Shown here: piece by piece, positions 11,101-22,400 of the stretch
Numbering within the stretch: position 1 is the stretch's first letter
Layout of the letters: each line of letters opens with the position of its first letter
Assembly: GCA_011033025.1 (NCBI GenBank)
Contig: WFMF01000152.1
Location: 248,001 to 312,000, forward strand
From: Beroe forskalii
Lineage: Eukaryota; Ctenophora; Nuda; Beroida; Beroidae
Direction: 5' to 3'
Length of the DNA: 64,000 nucleotides
Position numbers and translations under genes: made by a program
The notes under the pieces: model-generated
Database searches by the model: none
The model's input: only the letters and a program-made list of their open reading frames with translations
Told to the model about the DNA's origin: nothing

Positions 11101-12336
11101 AACTTCTTTGTTCCTGGGAGCAGGAACGGAGGGGTGAAGGTCGCAAAGTGCTCGTTCGAGGGGTGTTTTGCGATCAATGAACTGGGCAACCTCTTCTGCT
11201 GGGGACAGAACCAGATCAGCAAGCTGGAGTGCCCCTACCCCATACCTGTTGAGGATCTGTACGGGTGGGCTATCAATGATATCAGTCCTGGGTTAGTTTG
11301 AGTAATGATAAGTAATGTTGTAATGTTCTGATTTATATTTCCTGTTGATGATGTAGATGAATTGACCTTAGCCAAATGTTATAAGCTTATTTCCGGGAAC
11401 TAATAGTAACAGAACAGCTTTGCAGTTTCGCCAAGATGCTTGTTAATCGATTGATCAAATACTTGAATATCATCATTTCAGTCGGAATCACCACGTCATT
11501 AGTGCTGAAACGTCCACCATTGCAATGGGGAAGCAAACCCAGGGAGAACTGGTGAGTAATGTTACACCCCTCGCGTGACCTTATGACATTGCACCGGGCA
11601 ACCCAACTATAATAATTGTGACGGATGACACGGTCCTAACCAGCGTGCCATGATAAAGTTACATCGGAGAACCGCTATAAAGTCCAAGAGATTGCGTGTT
11701 CCATGGATCATAGACCCATGTGGTATACATAGTTGGATAAGATATATCTTATTTGATGTATTTCAGGGTTTTGGTCCCACAAGGAAGAGTAGCAGTGCCC
11801 CAGACAAGATGTCGAGTGTCGAGGGACTCAAGGTTATACAGGCGAGTATTTTTCGAAACTTATGGGCTTTTGGGGCTAAATATATTCTCACATACACGTT
11901 AGGTATCGTTTAGATTTAGAATTAAAAGCCTAGGCATGGATTACAATCCGTTCGGTGTCCCAAATATTCCACTGTCGCCCGGAATATTCTTCTTGGAAAA
12001 TGGAAGTAGATGATTTGGTCCCATTTTTGTGTCACCGTGGATATCAATATTCGTCTTGGAGTCGGGATGGGTGACTGGGTGATATTACATTATCATTATC
12101 ATTATGATTATGAATTTTGAGGCCTTCTAGGGTACTTTTTATACGAGTTAATCCCATGTAGACATGTAGAAACTGAGGTTGGATCATCTTGAGGGTATAG
12201 GCTATCATTGACTTGGTGTCTTGACTTGACAATCTTGCAGGTCGCAGTTGGTACGAATCATACAGTCTTGTTAGCTTTGGACGATACCGAGGAAGCCAAG
12301 AAAATCCTGGAGGAGTTGGACACAAACGAGGACTAA
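8185..12336 (+). CDS. RCC2: RCC2 (TD-60) orthologue, 3' exons
   Basis: RCC2 is an RCC1-family beta-propeller of animal cells that associates with chromosomes and the mitotic spindle and has been linked to small GTPase control. Six exons encode 301 residues: 8185-8429, 8630-8758, 10999-11291, 11482-11551, 11767-11841 and 12241-12336 (TAA). Phases agree throughout. RCC1-type blades are seen as AMGDNTMGQLGIG, SAGSSESGQLGI, TWGFNGHGRLGH and QTQGELGFGP, with GTNHTVLLALDD near the end. The GELGFGP...KSSS segment, the YP..V.DLYGW segment in exon 3 and the charged tail after the last blade fit RCC2 better than RCC1. All introns are GT-AG except the fifth, which is GC-AG. The third exon follows a 2.2-kb intron filled by a 37-bp satellite. 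Vertebrate RCC2 is about 520 residues, so the N-terminal tail and first blades lie upstream. The exact 5' boundary of this gene piece is the splice acceptor at 8184. Confidence 0.86.
8430..8629 (+). other. RCC2 intron (first visible)
   Basis: Donor GTGGGT follows AAG and the acceptor is TTTTTCAG. It is phase 0 and 200 bp long. Nothing else is recognised in it. Confidence 0.8.
8828..10130. repeat. 37-bp palindromic satellite in RCC2 intron
   Basis: About 35 tandem copies of a 37-bp unit containing TTCGTCA, then TAACACAGTGCTG, then TGACGAA. TTCGTCA and TGACGAA are exact reverse complements, and CACAG/CTGTG adds an inner palindrome, so every unit can fold into a hairpin. A set of variants (CATCACACAGCGC, CATATTTTGTG) recurs about 259 bp apart and again about 220 bp later, showing higher-order repeats of 7 and 6 units. 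The array fills most of the 2240-bp intron between exons 8630-8758 and 10999-11291. Stray ORFs within it are products of the repeat. Confidence 0.93.
11842..12240 (+). other. GC-AG intron of RCC2
   Basis: The coding frame reads LKVIQ at 11827-11841 and resumes VAVGTNHTVLLA at 12241, which is one continuous RCC1-type blade. The 5' splice site is CAG followed by GCGAGT, and the acceptor is CTTGCAG. GC-AG introns are a known minority class with otherwise strong donor consensus, as here. No alternative GT donor nearby keeps the blade intact. Confidence 0.82.
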
Positions 12337-12838
12337 ACACTCAGACAATCCTTCCCTAACGAACCTACCTATCCTCTGGTGTCAAAACGTTCCTAAACCT
12401 TGCTCGCATAATACGGACATGGACACGTTTTCACTTGTGCTCCTGTTGTTCATGAATTGCTCTACTGTGGCATATTAGTTTACCCTAACACGCTATCACC
12501 TAGGGCCAATCAGCCTGCAGTATTATACGAATTCCGTGTGCTGAGTGGCCAAGCTTCACTGCGATATGGGTAAACTGTTTGTCAGAAAATCAATTGATGG
12601 GCACATCATCCGATGCTGAATGCTCCTGGAATCTTCCAAGCCGCAGAGACTGAACGCCCTGAACTATTCAGAAACACAATACCAATCTCGAAATGGTAGT
12701 CATTTCGTACTTCTAAACTACAATTCAGCAGATATACTAATGTTTTTAACTCATGTTTAATTTGTAGATATAGTGGTATCACAACTAGATTCCCTTACAA
12801 CTATGAATTTTCAGTAATTCTAACTAACAAAGGGCTAT

Positions 12839-12844
12839 AATAAA
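12839..12844 (+). promoter_or_regulatory. Candidate polyadenylation signal for RCC2
   Basis: AATAAA lies about 500 nt after the RCC2 stop at 12336. It is the first canonical hexamer noticed downstream. No transcript evidence is available. Confidence 0.4.
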
Positions 12845-13190
12845 AAGAGAGTGACGTCATGACGATACCGGTTTGTAGTCCAACTTCAACGGGTACCAAT
12901 CGTCATAATCCATCAATTTACGTTCGCTGGAACCAAATACCCTAAAAGGTTTAAATCTTCTCGTTTTAAATTCTTTAATGATCTATTATAATTATGCATT
13001 ATTTGTTATCATACTTTCTAATCCCCTTTTTCTATAAATTACTATTTACATTTGAAATGAAACCGTTGACCAGACAGTTTTTAAATCAAGGGGTCGTTTG
13101 AAGTAGCTGTGGTATCTTTACCTTTTATGGCGCGGTATATTAGTTGATACGCCGTGCTTGGGTACTTTTTGCGTCCAGGCCCGTAGACAG
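12845..13190. other. Intergenic, nothing recognised
   Basis: Moderately AT-rich sequence between the RCC2 3' end and the first FB20 element. No gene or repeat was recognised. Confidence 0.4.
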
Positions 13191-13233
13191 AGGGGGGGGG
13201 GGCTAGGGGGCTGCAGCCCCCCTCGGCCGAAGG
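13175..13233. repeat. G-rich palindromic transposon end flanking FB20-1
   Basis: A G-run is followed by the palindrome GGGGGCTGCAGCCCCC and CTCGGCCGAAGG directly at the left edge of FB20-1. Sequence just beyond the right edge (CTCTCGAAG) shares CGAAG with it. FB20-1 may therefore have inserted into an older transposon copy. The two flanks match poorly, so a target duplication cannot be claimed here. Confidence 0.35.
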
Positions 13234-13589
13234 CAGAGAACCTTATAACGTTTTAGGGCACTCAGGGCACAGGGCACTACGTCAGGGCACCAGGGCACTA
13301 CGTCAGGGCACTGATCCTTGAAGTAGTGCCCTGAACAGGGCACAGGGCACTACGTCAGGGCACCAGGGCACTACGTCAGGGCACTGGGCCACTACGTCTA
13401 TGTTATGTGATATTGTTATTCTATTGTTTTGAAGGGTTTTATTGTTATTGTAAGGATACTATTATGATTTTATTGTGATTTTGGAGTAAAGTGCAATCTG
13501 TAATCGTGTACAAATCTGTATTAGCCAATTTTGAGGGTACTTGTAGGCGTGCAATAATAAGTATTAGTGCACTCCTCACATTGGCTAAT

Positions 13590-13772
13590 ACACTAAGAGC
13601 ATGGCAAATGGTCATGACGCTAATAAAATTATTGCACTCGGCTTCGCCTCGTGCAATAATTTGGTATTGTCGCACTCGGCCTGCTCCTCGTGCGATGCAA
13701 TACAAATTATTGCACTCGGCTACGCCTCGTGCAATAATTTATATTAGCGCATTCCCAGCCATGCTCTAAGCG
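13590..13772. mobile_element. Palindromic insertion nested in FB20-1
   Basis: The block from CTAAGAGCATGG to CCATGCTCTAAG is an imperfect inverted repeat. It contains two hairpins of the form TTATTGCAC, a CTCGGCTTCGCCTC-like loop, and GTGCAATAA (near 13627-13660 and 13707-13740). FB20-2 and FB20-3 lack this block at the equivalent place, which shows it is a separate insertion. Confidence 0.65.
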
Positions 13773-15116
13773 TATAATAGTGCATTCAATACATACATTC
13801 AATACATACCTGCACTTAAGACTTCAGTGTTATTTTCATAACCTTATTCGTGGTGTGTCCCATTGTTATTTTAAGGCTCTGAAGAAGGACACCAGGGCAC
13901 TACGACAGGGCACTGGGCCACTACGTTATGTCTACGTTATCTGATATTGTTCTGAATGGTCTTATTATTGTTGTAAGTATACTATTCTGATTCAACTGTT
14001 ATTCCAAGGATCTTATTGTTATTCTTGGGTTCCTATTGTTATTCTAAGAGTCATTCAACGTTGGGGCACTGGGCACTATGTCGGGGCACTGCCTCACTGG
14101 GGCACTATGTCTACGTCATGTGATATTGGTATTCTATTGTTTTGCACGGTTAAGGCCATGGTTCTGTTTATCATTTTAAGGATCCTATTGTTATTCTATG
14201 GATCCCATTGTTATTCTAAGATTCGAAGGGTCCTATTGTTATACTTAGGGTTCTGCTGCTACTGTTTGGGTCTCATTGTTATTATTAGTGCTCTATTGTT
14301 ATTCCAAGGGTCCTATTGTTATTCTAAGGCTCTAATTGTTATTTCAAGGGCCCTATTGTTATTTTAAGGGTCCTATTGTTACTTCAAGGGTCATATTGTT
14401 ATTTCAAGGGTCCTATTGTTATTTGAAAGGTCCTTTTGTTATTCTAAGCGTCCTATTGTTATTTTAAGGGTCTCATTGTTATTTTAAGGGCCCTATTCTC
14501 ATACTAAGGGTCCTATTGTTATTCTAAGCCTCTTATTGTTATTTCAAGGGTCCTATTGTTATTTTAAGGGTACTATTGTTATTTCAAGGGTCTTATTGTT
14601 ATTTGAAGGGTCCTTTTGTTATTCTAAGAGTCATTCAACGTTGGGGCACTGGGCACTACGTCGGGGCACTGGCTCACTGGGGCACTATGTCTACGTCATG
14701 TGATATTGGTATTCTATTGTTTTGCACGGTTAATGCCATGGTTATGTTTATCATTTTAAGGATCCTATTGTTATTCTATGGATCCCATTGTTATTCTATG
14801 GCCTCTATTGTTATTCTAAGATTCGAAGGGTCCTATTGTTATACTTAGGGTTCTGCTGCTACTGTTAGGGTCTCATTGTTTTTATTAGTGCCCTATTGTT
14901 ATTCCAAGGGTCCTATTGTTATTCTAAGGCCCTTATTGTTATTTCAAGGGTCCTATTGTTATTTTAAGGGTCATATTGTTATTTCAAGGGTCTTATTGCT
15001 ATTTGAAGAGTCTTTTTGTTATTCTAACGGCCCTTTTGTTATTCTAAGCGTCCTATTGTTATTTTAAGGGTCTTATTGTTATTTCAAGGTCCCTTTTCTC
15101 ATACTAAGGATCCTAT

Positions 15117-15425
15117 GGGGCCATCCATAAAGGACGTCCGCAATGAGGGGGGAGGGGGAGTCTGGCCAATGCGGACGTTTGCGGACGTAGGGGGGAGGGG
15201 AGTGTTGGGCTCAATGCGGACGTCCGCAATTCATGGAAATTTTGGGCGATTTGACGGCTATTTCACTAGAAAATCATAGAATTTCAGGGCAAAAATGACG
15301 ACCCAAAATTTTCAAGAAAAATGCGGACGTCCGGGGGAGGAGGGTTTCTGGATTGCGGACGTTTGCGGACAAGGGGAGGGGGTCTCGTGGCCGAAATTTT
15401 GCGGACGTCCTTTATGGATGGCCCC
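15117..15425. mobile_element. Harbinger-like MITE, copy 1, nested in FB20-1
   Basis: Termini GGGGCCATCCATAAAGGACG and its reverse complement bound a 309-bp element flanked by TAT on both sides (15114-15116 and 15426-15428). It interrupts a 20-bp repeat unit of FB20-1, so it is younger than that arm. Internal GCGGACGT motifs recur several times. It is too short for a transposase. Confidence 0.85.
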
Positions 15426-16528
15426 TATTGTTATTCCAAGGGTCTTATTGTTATTTCAAGGGTCCTTTTGTTATTCTAAGTGCCTTATTATTATTCTAAA
15501 GGTCCTATTCTTATACTAGAATCCTATTGTTAATCTATGGTTTCTTTTGTTTTTTAAGGCCTCTTGTTATTATAAGATTCTAAGGGTCCTATTGTTATAC
15601 TTTAAGGGTTCTGCTGCTACAGGTAGGGTCCCATTTTTATTATTAGTGCCCTATTGTTATTCTCAGGGTCCTATTCTCTCACTAAGGATCCTATTGTTAT
15701 TATAAGTGTCCTATTGTTATTTTAAGGGTCCTATTGTTCTATTGTTATTTTAGGGGTCTTATTGTTATTTGAAGGGTCCTTTTGTTATTCTAACGGTCCT
15801 TTTGTTATTCTAAGTGTCTTACTATTATTCTAAAGGTCCTATTCTTTACTAAGGGTCCTTTTTGTTAATCAATGGTTCCTATTGTTATTTTAAGGCCCTT
15901 GTTATTATAAGATTCTAAGGGTCCTATTGTTATACTTAGGGTTCTTATTGCTACAGGTCCCATTTTTTTATTAGTGTCTTATTGTTATTCTAAGGGTCCT
16001 ATTCTGACACTAAGGATCCTATTGTTATTATAAGTGTCCTATTGTTATTTTAAGGGTCCTATTGTTATTTTAGGGGTCTTATTGTTATTTGAAGGGTCCT
16101 TTTGTTATTCTGACGGTCCTTTTGTTATTCTAAGTGTCTTATTATTATTCTAAAGGTCCTATTCTTTATTAGAATCAATGGTTCCTATTGTTATTTTAAG
16201 GCCCCTTGTTATTATAAGATTCTAAGGGTCCTATTGTTATACTTAGGGTTCTGCTGCTTCTGTTATTATTGTGCCCTATTCTTATTCTAAGGGTCATTTT
16301 CTCATAATAAGGATCCTATTGTTATTCCAAGGGTCCTTTAGTTATTATAATTGTCTTATGATTATTTAAGGGTCCTATCCTCATACTAAGGATCCTTTTG
16401 ATATTCCAAGGTTCCTATTGTTATTCTAAGGGCACTGGGACACTACGTCATGTGATTGTGATATTGGTACTCTACTGTTTTTCAAGGGTTCTATTGTTAT
16501 TCTTGGGGTCGCATCGTTATTCTAAGAG

Positions 16529-16558
16529 TCATTCTACGTCCGGGCACCCGGGCAATAC
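16529..16558. other. FB20 central spacer, orientation A
   Basis: A 30-bp non-repeat spacer containing GTCCGGGCACCCGGGC, bounded by CTAAGAG on the left and CTCTTAG on the right. It is identical to the reverse complement of the spacer in FB20-3 (43553-43582) and missing from FB20-2. Confidence 0.85.
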
Positions 16559-18382
16559 CTCTTAGAATAACAATAGAGGCCTAACAATAACAATAGGTTC
16601 CTTTAAGTGTTAAAATAGGACCCTTAGAATAATAATGAGACAATTAGATAACAAAAGGACCCTTAAAATAATGTAATAAGACCCTTATTAATACAACAAC
16701 ACGACCCATTGGAATAGCAATAGGATCCTCAGTATGAGAATAGGACCCTTAAAATAACAATAGGGTCCTTAAAATAACAAAACGACCGTTAGAATAAGAA
16801 AAGGACCCTTGAAATAACAATAAGAGCCTTAGAATAACAATAGGACCCTTGAAATAATAATAGGATCCTTAGTGTGAGAATAGGACCCTTAAAATGGGAC
16901 CCTCACAGTATAGCAGCAGAACCCTAAGTAGAACAATAGGACCCTTAGAATCTTATAATAACAAGAGGCGGGAGGCCTTAAAATAAAAATAGGAACCATA
17001 GATTAACAATAGGATTCTAATATAAGAATAGGACCTTTAGAATAATAATAATAAGGCACTTAGAATAACAAAAGGACCCTTAAAATAACAATAAGACCCT
17101 TAAAATAACAATAGGACCCTTGGAATAACAATAGGATCCTTAGTATGAGAATAGGGCCCTTAAAATAACAATAAGACCCTTAAAATAACAATAGGACGCT
17201 AAGAATAACAAAAAGACCGTTAGACCGTTACTAACTATAAAGACTTGGTGAACAGACTTCAGCAATTCTGTACTGTAGTTTGTAGATAAAAATAACAAAA
17301 GGACCCTTCAAATGACAATAGAACCCTTAAAAATAACAATAAGAGGCTTAGAATAACAATAGGACCCTTGGAATAACAATAGGATCCTTAGTATGAGAAT
17401 AGGGCCCTTAAAATAACAATAAAACCCTTCAAATAACATTAGGACGCTTAGAATAACAAAAGGACCGTTAGAATAACAAAAGGACCCTTCAATTAACAAT
17501 AAGACCCTTGAAATAACAATAAGAGCCTTAGAATAACAATAGGACCCTTGGAATAACAATAGGATCCTTAGTATGAGAATAGGACCCTTAGAATAACAAT
17601 GGGATCCATAGAATAACAATGGGATCCATAGAATAACAATAGGATCCTTAAAATGATAAACAGAACCATGGCCTTAACCGTGCAAAACAATAGAATACCA
17701 ATATCACATGATGTAGACATAGTGCCCCAGTGAGCCAGTGCCCCGACGTAGTGCCCAGTGCCCCAACGTTGAATGACTCTTAGAATAACAATAGGAACCC
17801 AAGAATAACAATAAGATCCTTGGAATAACAGTTGAATCAGAACAGTATACTTACAACAATAATAAGACCATTCAGAACAATATCATATAACGTAGACATA
17901 ACGTAGTGGCCCAGTGCCCTGTCGTAGTGCCCTGGTGTCCTTCTTCAGAGCCTTAGAATAACAATGGGACACACCACGAATAAGGTTATGAAAATAACAC
18001 TGAAGTCTTAAGTATGTATTGAATGTATGTATTGAATATACGATTACAGATTTGTACACGATTCGATTACAGATTAGTGCACGATTACAGATCGCACTTT
18101 ACTCCTATTCCTAAATCACAATAAAATCATAATAGTTATAGTATCCTTACAATAACAATACAACCCTTCAAAACAATAGAATAACAATATCACATAACAT
18201 ATACGTAGTGGCCCAGTGCCCTGACGTAGTGCCCTGGTGCCCTGACGTAGTGCCCTGTGCCCTGTTCAGGGCACTACTTCAAGGATCAGTGCCCTGACGT
18301 AGTGCCCTGGTGCCCTGACGTAGTGCCCTGGTGCCCTGACGTAGTGCCCTGTGCCCTGAGTGCCCTAAAACGTTATAAGGTC

Positions 18383-18590
18383 CTCTCGAAGAAAATGTAC
18401 CATTTCAAAAAATAGTTAGAATGAAACTTTTTTGACTGATATACTTTGCCTTGGTTAAATAGTGCAGTTTAATCTTATTCTGACTGTTATAGCTCGTTTA
18501 TATTTGAGTATATACTTTTTCGATGCTCTAATTTTGACAAATATCTTCCTGTTCATTTCCTGAACATTTCTTTATTGTAAAAATCCCTTA
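18383..18590. other. Flank of FB20-1, nothing recognised
   Basis: AT-rich sequence following the right end of FB20-1. No feature is recognised. Confidence 0.35.
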
Positions 18591-18594
18591 AATT

Positions 18595-18770
18595 TTTCGG
18601 GGGCTCCGCTCCCTAACCCCCTGGTAGGGGCTCGCCCCTGGACTCCGCTTGTCAGGCGTAAATAATGGGTCTGACGATGTCAGACAAGACTCCGCTGGGG
18701 GCTGCGCCCCCAGACCCCTGCCGCAGCTTGTTCGCTTCGCTCGCGGCGCAAGGGCCCCTCCCGGAAAAAA
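18595..18770. repeat. GC-rich dispersed repeat
   Basis: Short self-complementary GC-rich blocks (GGGGGCTGCGCCCCCAG and GGTAGGGGCTCGCCCC) alternate with a TCTGACGATGTCAGA palindrome next to TAAATAATGGG. The palindrome and its neighbour match, in reverse, the family seen at 467-493. The 76-78-residue ORFs on both strands have no recognisable motif. Confidence 0.5.
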
Positions 18771-19160
18771 TCATGGCTACGGGCCTGTTTGCGGCGTATG
18801 ATAGCGCGCAGATGTTCTTAACTATTTTTGGATGGAAAATACATTTGTGCACCACAAAAAAGAACCCAAGCGCGTCGCAATACGCCATGCATTAAAAGTT
18901 CGAGACACCACTGTAATATTTATGCGCCGTATTTATCAAAATATTCAATTGGCGATTAAATGATCACTTGATCGAATCGATCTCTTGAAGAAATTCTTCT
19001 CACCGGAATTAAAAGTTTTATATTTAATACATTTCAAATCAATTATAAACTGCAATTAATTGTATGATTTAGATTTTAATCCTGTATGACCAATTCCACC
19101 TGTTTACTCGGAACCAATTTATCAATTATTCATTATGAAGTTATCGTTTTATTTCTGTTA

Positions 19161-19457
19161 GGAGCCATCCATAAAGGACGTCCGCAAAATTTCGGTCATT
19201 TTAGACCCCTCCCTCCCCCTTTGTCCGCATTTCAGAAACCCCTCCCTCCCCCCAGGACGTCCGCATTTTTCATGAAAATCTTTTGAGTAATAATTTCTGG
19301 GCCCAAAATTTTACGATTTTCTGGTGAAATGACCGTCAAATCGGCCAAAATTTCCATAATTTGCGGACGTCCGCATTTGGCCAAACACCCCCCTCCCCCC
19401 TATGTCCGCATTGGCCAGACTCCCCCCTCATTGCGGACGTCCTTTATGGATGGCCCC
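19161..19457. mobile_element. Harbinger-like MITE, copy 2
   Basis: 297 bp with termini GGAGCCATCCATAAAGGACG and CGTCCTTTATGGATGGCCCC, flanked by TTA at 19158-19160 and 19458-19460. Orientation is opposite to copy 1 as judged from the internal GCGGACGTCCGCA blocks. Confidence 0.88.
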
Positions 19458-19460
19458 TTA

Positions 19461-22400
19461 TCTGTTTGTAAACTATTTTTAAAACAGCAAAAATTCAGGG
19501 AATTGAATTTAAAACCGATGTCGAAAAACTCAACTTTAACCCAAGATTAACCTCATAATCGAACATTATCAAAGCCCCCCCCCCCCTCCTCATGAGGAGA
19601 ATCTTGCGTAATCATGATTAACCCCGCCCTCCCCCCCCTCTACTTGAGCAGAAAATTGACTATGTAAAACTAAATACTCGATTACTCGAATATTGATAAT
19701 TGATAATGATTGTTTCAACTTTGAAAGTTTTGAAAAATGTTGCTATTGAGTCGAGTTTCCAAAGTTTGCCAAAAAATACCAAGGATTTGTGGCAAAAATT
19801 TCAATAATTGTGATGATAATTGTATATTTTGATTTAATGTAATTTACCATCAAAACCCGTACCCCCTTCCCCTCCCCGTAGTCAAACGTAAGCATTTGAA
19901 AACAACCCCTCCCCCTTGATGTTTACGTGATACTGATATGTGAACGATCCCTAAGAAGAAACTGTCGATTATTGTTATAAATGGTAAGATGTTTGGAACA
20001 ATTTTGGGAAGAAATGCATTTTGAGACGAAATGCATTTCTTCTGTATGATTATTGATTATATGGATAATTTTAAATGTGAGAGACTGACGTTAGTGGGGT
20101 CCTTTTCAATTCAAATTATTCTATTTATTATTATTCCTAGGCAGATGTTCAATGATCATGACGATGAAAGAATGAGAACCATGAGTCAGCGTTGGAGGAG
20201 AAATTTGTGATTGTCTGACAAGGAGAAATTGTGTTTTATCTTGCTTCTCTCATCTACTGAAAACTTCGTCTACGTACTGATCGTAGGGTAAGTTTATTAT
20301 TAAGGCCCGCATATAAAAGTGGCTCGCAGGTGGAGCGGTTGACAAATTGAAAGCACCAATTATGTTTGTCCACTTTCGATATAAATTCAATCGATATAAC
20401 AGCAGAATCGTGCTCTTTTATCTATATCAATCCATTCATCAATCGAGCGATCTGTACACATAATCATTATAAGCGGGTTGAATCTTGTTTATTATGAATT
20501 TTTGATTGATTGATTTTTGATTGAATTTGGAGCCCTTGTGGGAGATTGCCTTTAGTACACCGTACGGGCGGAAATTATATCATGGAATCTCTAATATAAT
20601 TTCGCAACCTCTGTACTATTTTGTATGTAGTAACGTCTTTTGTCCTTTTGTAGACACATTTTCGAAGTTTCGAGCTAGAAGCCTTACAAGGCGTAGGTTA
20701 CAAAACCTCTTTTCATATTATACCAAAGTTAATGAGTCGTTTTTCATTTTAATTGAATAATGTTTTATTGTCTTAGTTTTCCTTGTTCAACTGAGTAACA
20801 TTTATGCCACTGATAAGGCATAGTTTTATGTTAAACCATAGGAAATTCACTCAAAAACTTTCAACATTTCAAACCCTTCGAGCAAACCCGGAAATCAAAA
20901 AAAAATGGGAAGTTCATTTCGAAATCAAATGAACAAAGCTGGAATCAAGGAATTGCATAATATTATAAGATTTAAGCAACATTTTGCCGAATTTGAGGAC
21001 AGCACTCTCAACCACGCGCGACAGTTTATACAATTGTATAACTTAGACAGAATGTATACTTCTTTACATTATGTTTCTCTGAACGAAGATTGTAGGTACC
21101 TATCTATACTTGTTCAACAGGGGGACATTTTCTGAAAAAGTTTAGATGGGGTTGTCTTAATCTTTATTAGACCTTGTTCAGTTGTTAACAAATTGTTTAC
21201 AAATTGTATACTGGAACATTGTATAGAGAATGCAACTCACCAGTGGTACACGCTTCAAGCAGGACGATGTTATTCCGTAGAGCAACTGTTCTGTGAACTA
21301 GAGCCTGTAGAGTGTGCCTAGCCATGCGATTCCCAATGTATCATTATTTATTGCTAGCAGGGGGTGATGGTTAGACTGGGAATATTTTAATATTTCAGAT
21401 AGAATTATTGATAAACTGATAAAGGTCAAAGGACTATGATCGATGAATGGAATAAACAATCGGTCAACTATCGGTCATCATAGTTAGTAAAAGTAACACT
21501 GAATGTGAATTGGCGTTCAAATTATCAGGAATTTAACCTCAAATTCATGATCAATCTTATATCCAGAAGATACAATGGAAACCTTCACAAAATTAAGATG
21601 TATCCCCAGCAAATGGAGATATTTATAACTCGATTATATCCTAAGCATGTCAAATTGGTCCCGTTCCAGATATCGCTTCTTGGCGTCAACCAGACCAGGG
21701 AATTAATAGGGTTAAATGTTAATTATAATGGTTGGCTGCTGGCATTCGCACAATCAATATAACAGTCCAATAACCATGAGTTTAATAAGAGTTTTATCAA
21801 ATAGAACACTAGACAGACGGATTCACGGTATTTTTGCTAAATTTAGCCGGTTGACTGCAGGACTGACCATTTTTTGGAGATTCTTCAAGTAGCATCCCTT
21901 CCAAGAAAACGGCCCACTCTTAAACCGGTGAAATAAAGACCTATAAGGTAAGAACTAACAGACAGAGCGTCAGAGCAGCTAAGAAACAAACACCACACTG
22001 ATACGAGACGCGTGGCAATGAAACTGAATACTGTGACGGCGGCCCTTGTCTACACACACCCAATATAAACACCTGTCGTGTTCCGGCATCAGGTTCAGCC
22101 AGCAGTCAGCACTGATAAGTGTTGCAATTTTCTAAATTAAAGGACCATGTTACAATCGGCGATATACCATTGAATTAGCGTACTCAAGGGTGATAAGAAG
22201 AGGTCAAATTAATTTCCTCTAAAAGCTTCCAAAGAATCACGCTCTGAATACTTATTTTTACCTCTATAATTTTCAACTGAACAGGTCCAAATTTTCAATT
22301 GATCAATCAGCCCACGGGATGACTGAAAACTCTTGGTCTATGTCATGAAGATATTACAGGTATGCTTATACGTCGCCGATAAACCAGACAGCTTCAATAT

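Larger units (their letters stand above)
13234..18382. mobile_element. FB20-1: giant foldback element of 20-bp repeats
   Basis: The left end CAGAGAACCTTATAACG is followed by subterminal repeats of a 21-bp GGGCACTACGTCAGGGCACCA-like unit. The right end is the reverse complement of this block, ending CGTTATAAGGTC. Between them the left arm (to 16528) is mainly tandem CCTATTGTTATTCTAAGGGT and the right arm (from 16559) mainly the reverse complement. A 30-bp spacer (16529-16558) containing GTCCGGGCACCCGGGC divides the arms. Arms are unequal (about 3.3 and 1.8 kb). The left arm contains a duplicated block (14048-14370 and 14628-14900) and two nested insertions (13590-13772 and 15117-15425). No transposase is present; ORFs such as LLLFQGSYCYSK are 20-bp repeats read through. 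Confidence 0.88.

Noticed and set aside
13226-18390. Target duplication around FB20-1
   Set aside because: The flanking 8-mers (GCCGAAGG and CTCTCGAA) share only a short CGAA core; not enough to claim a duplication.
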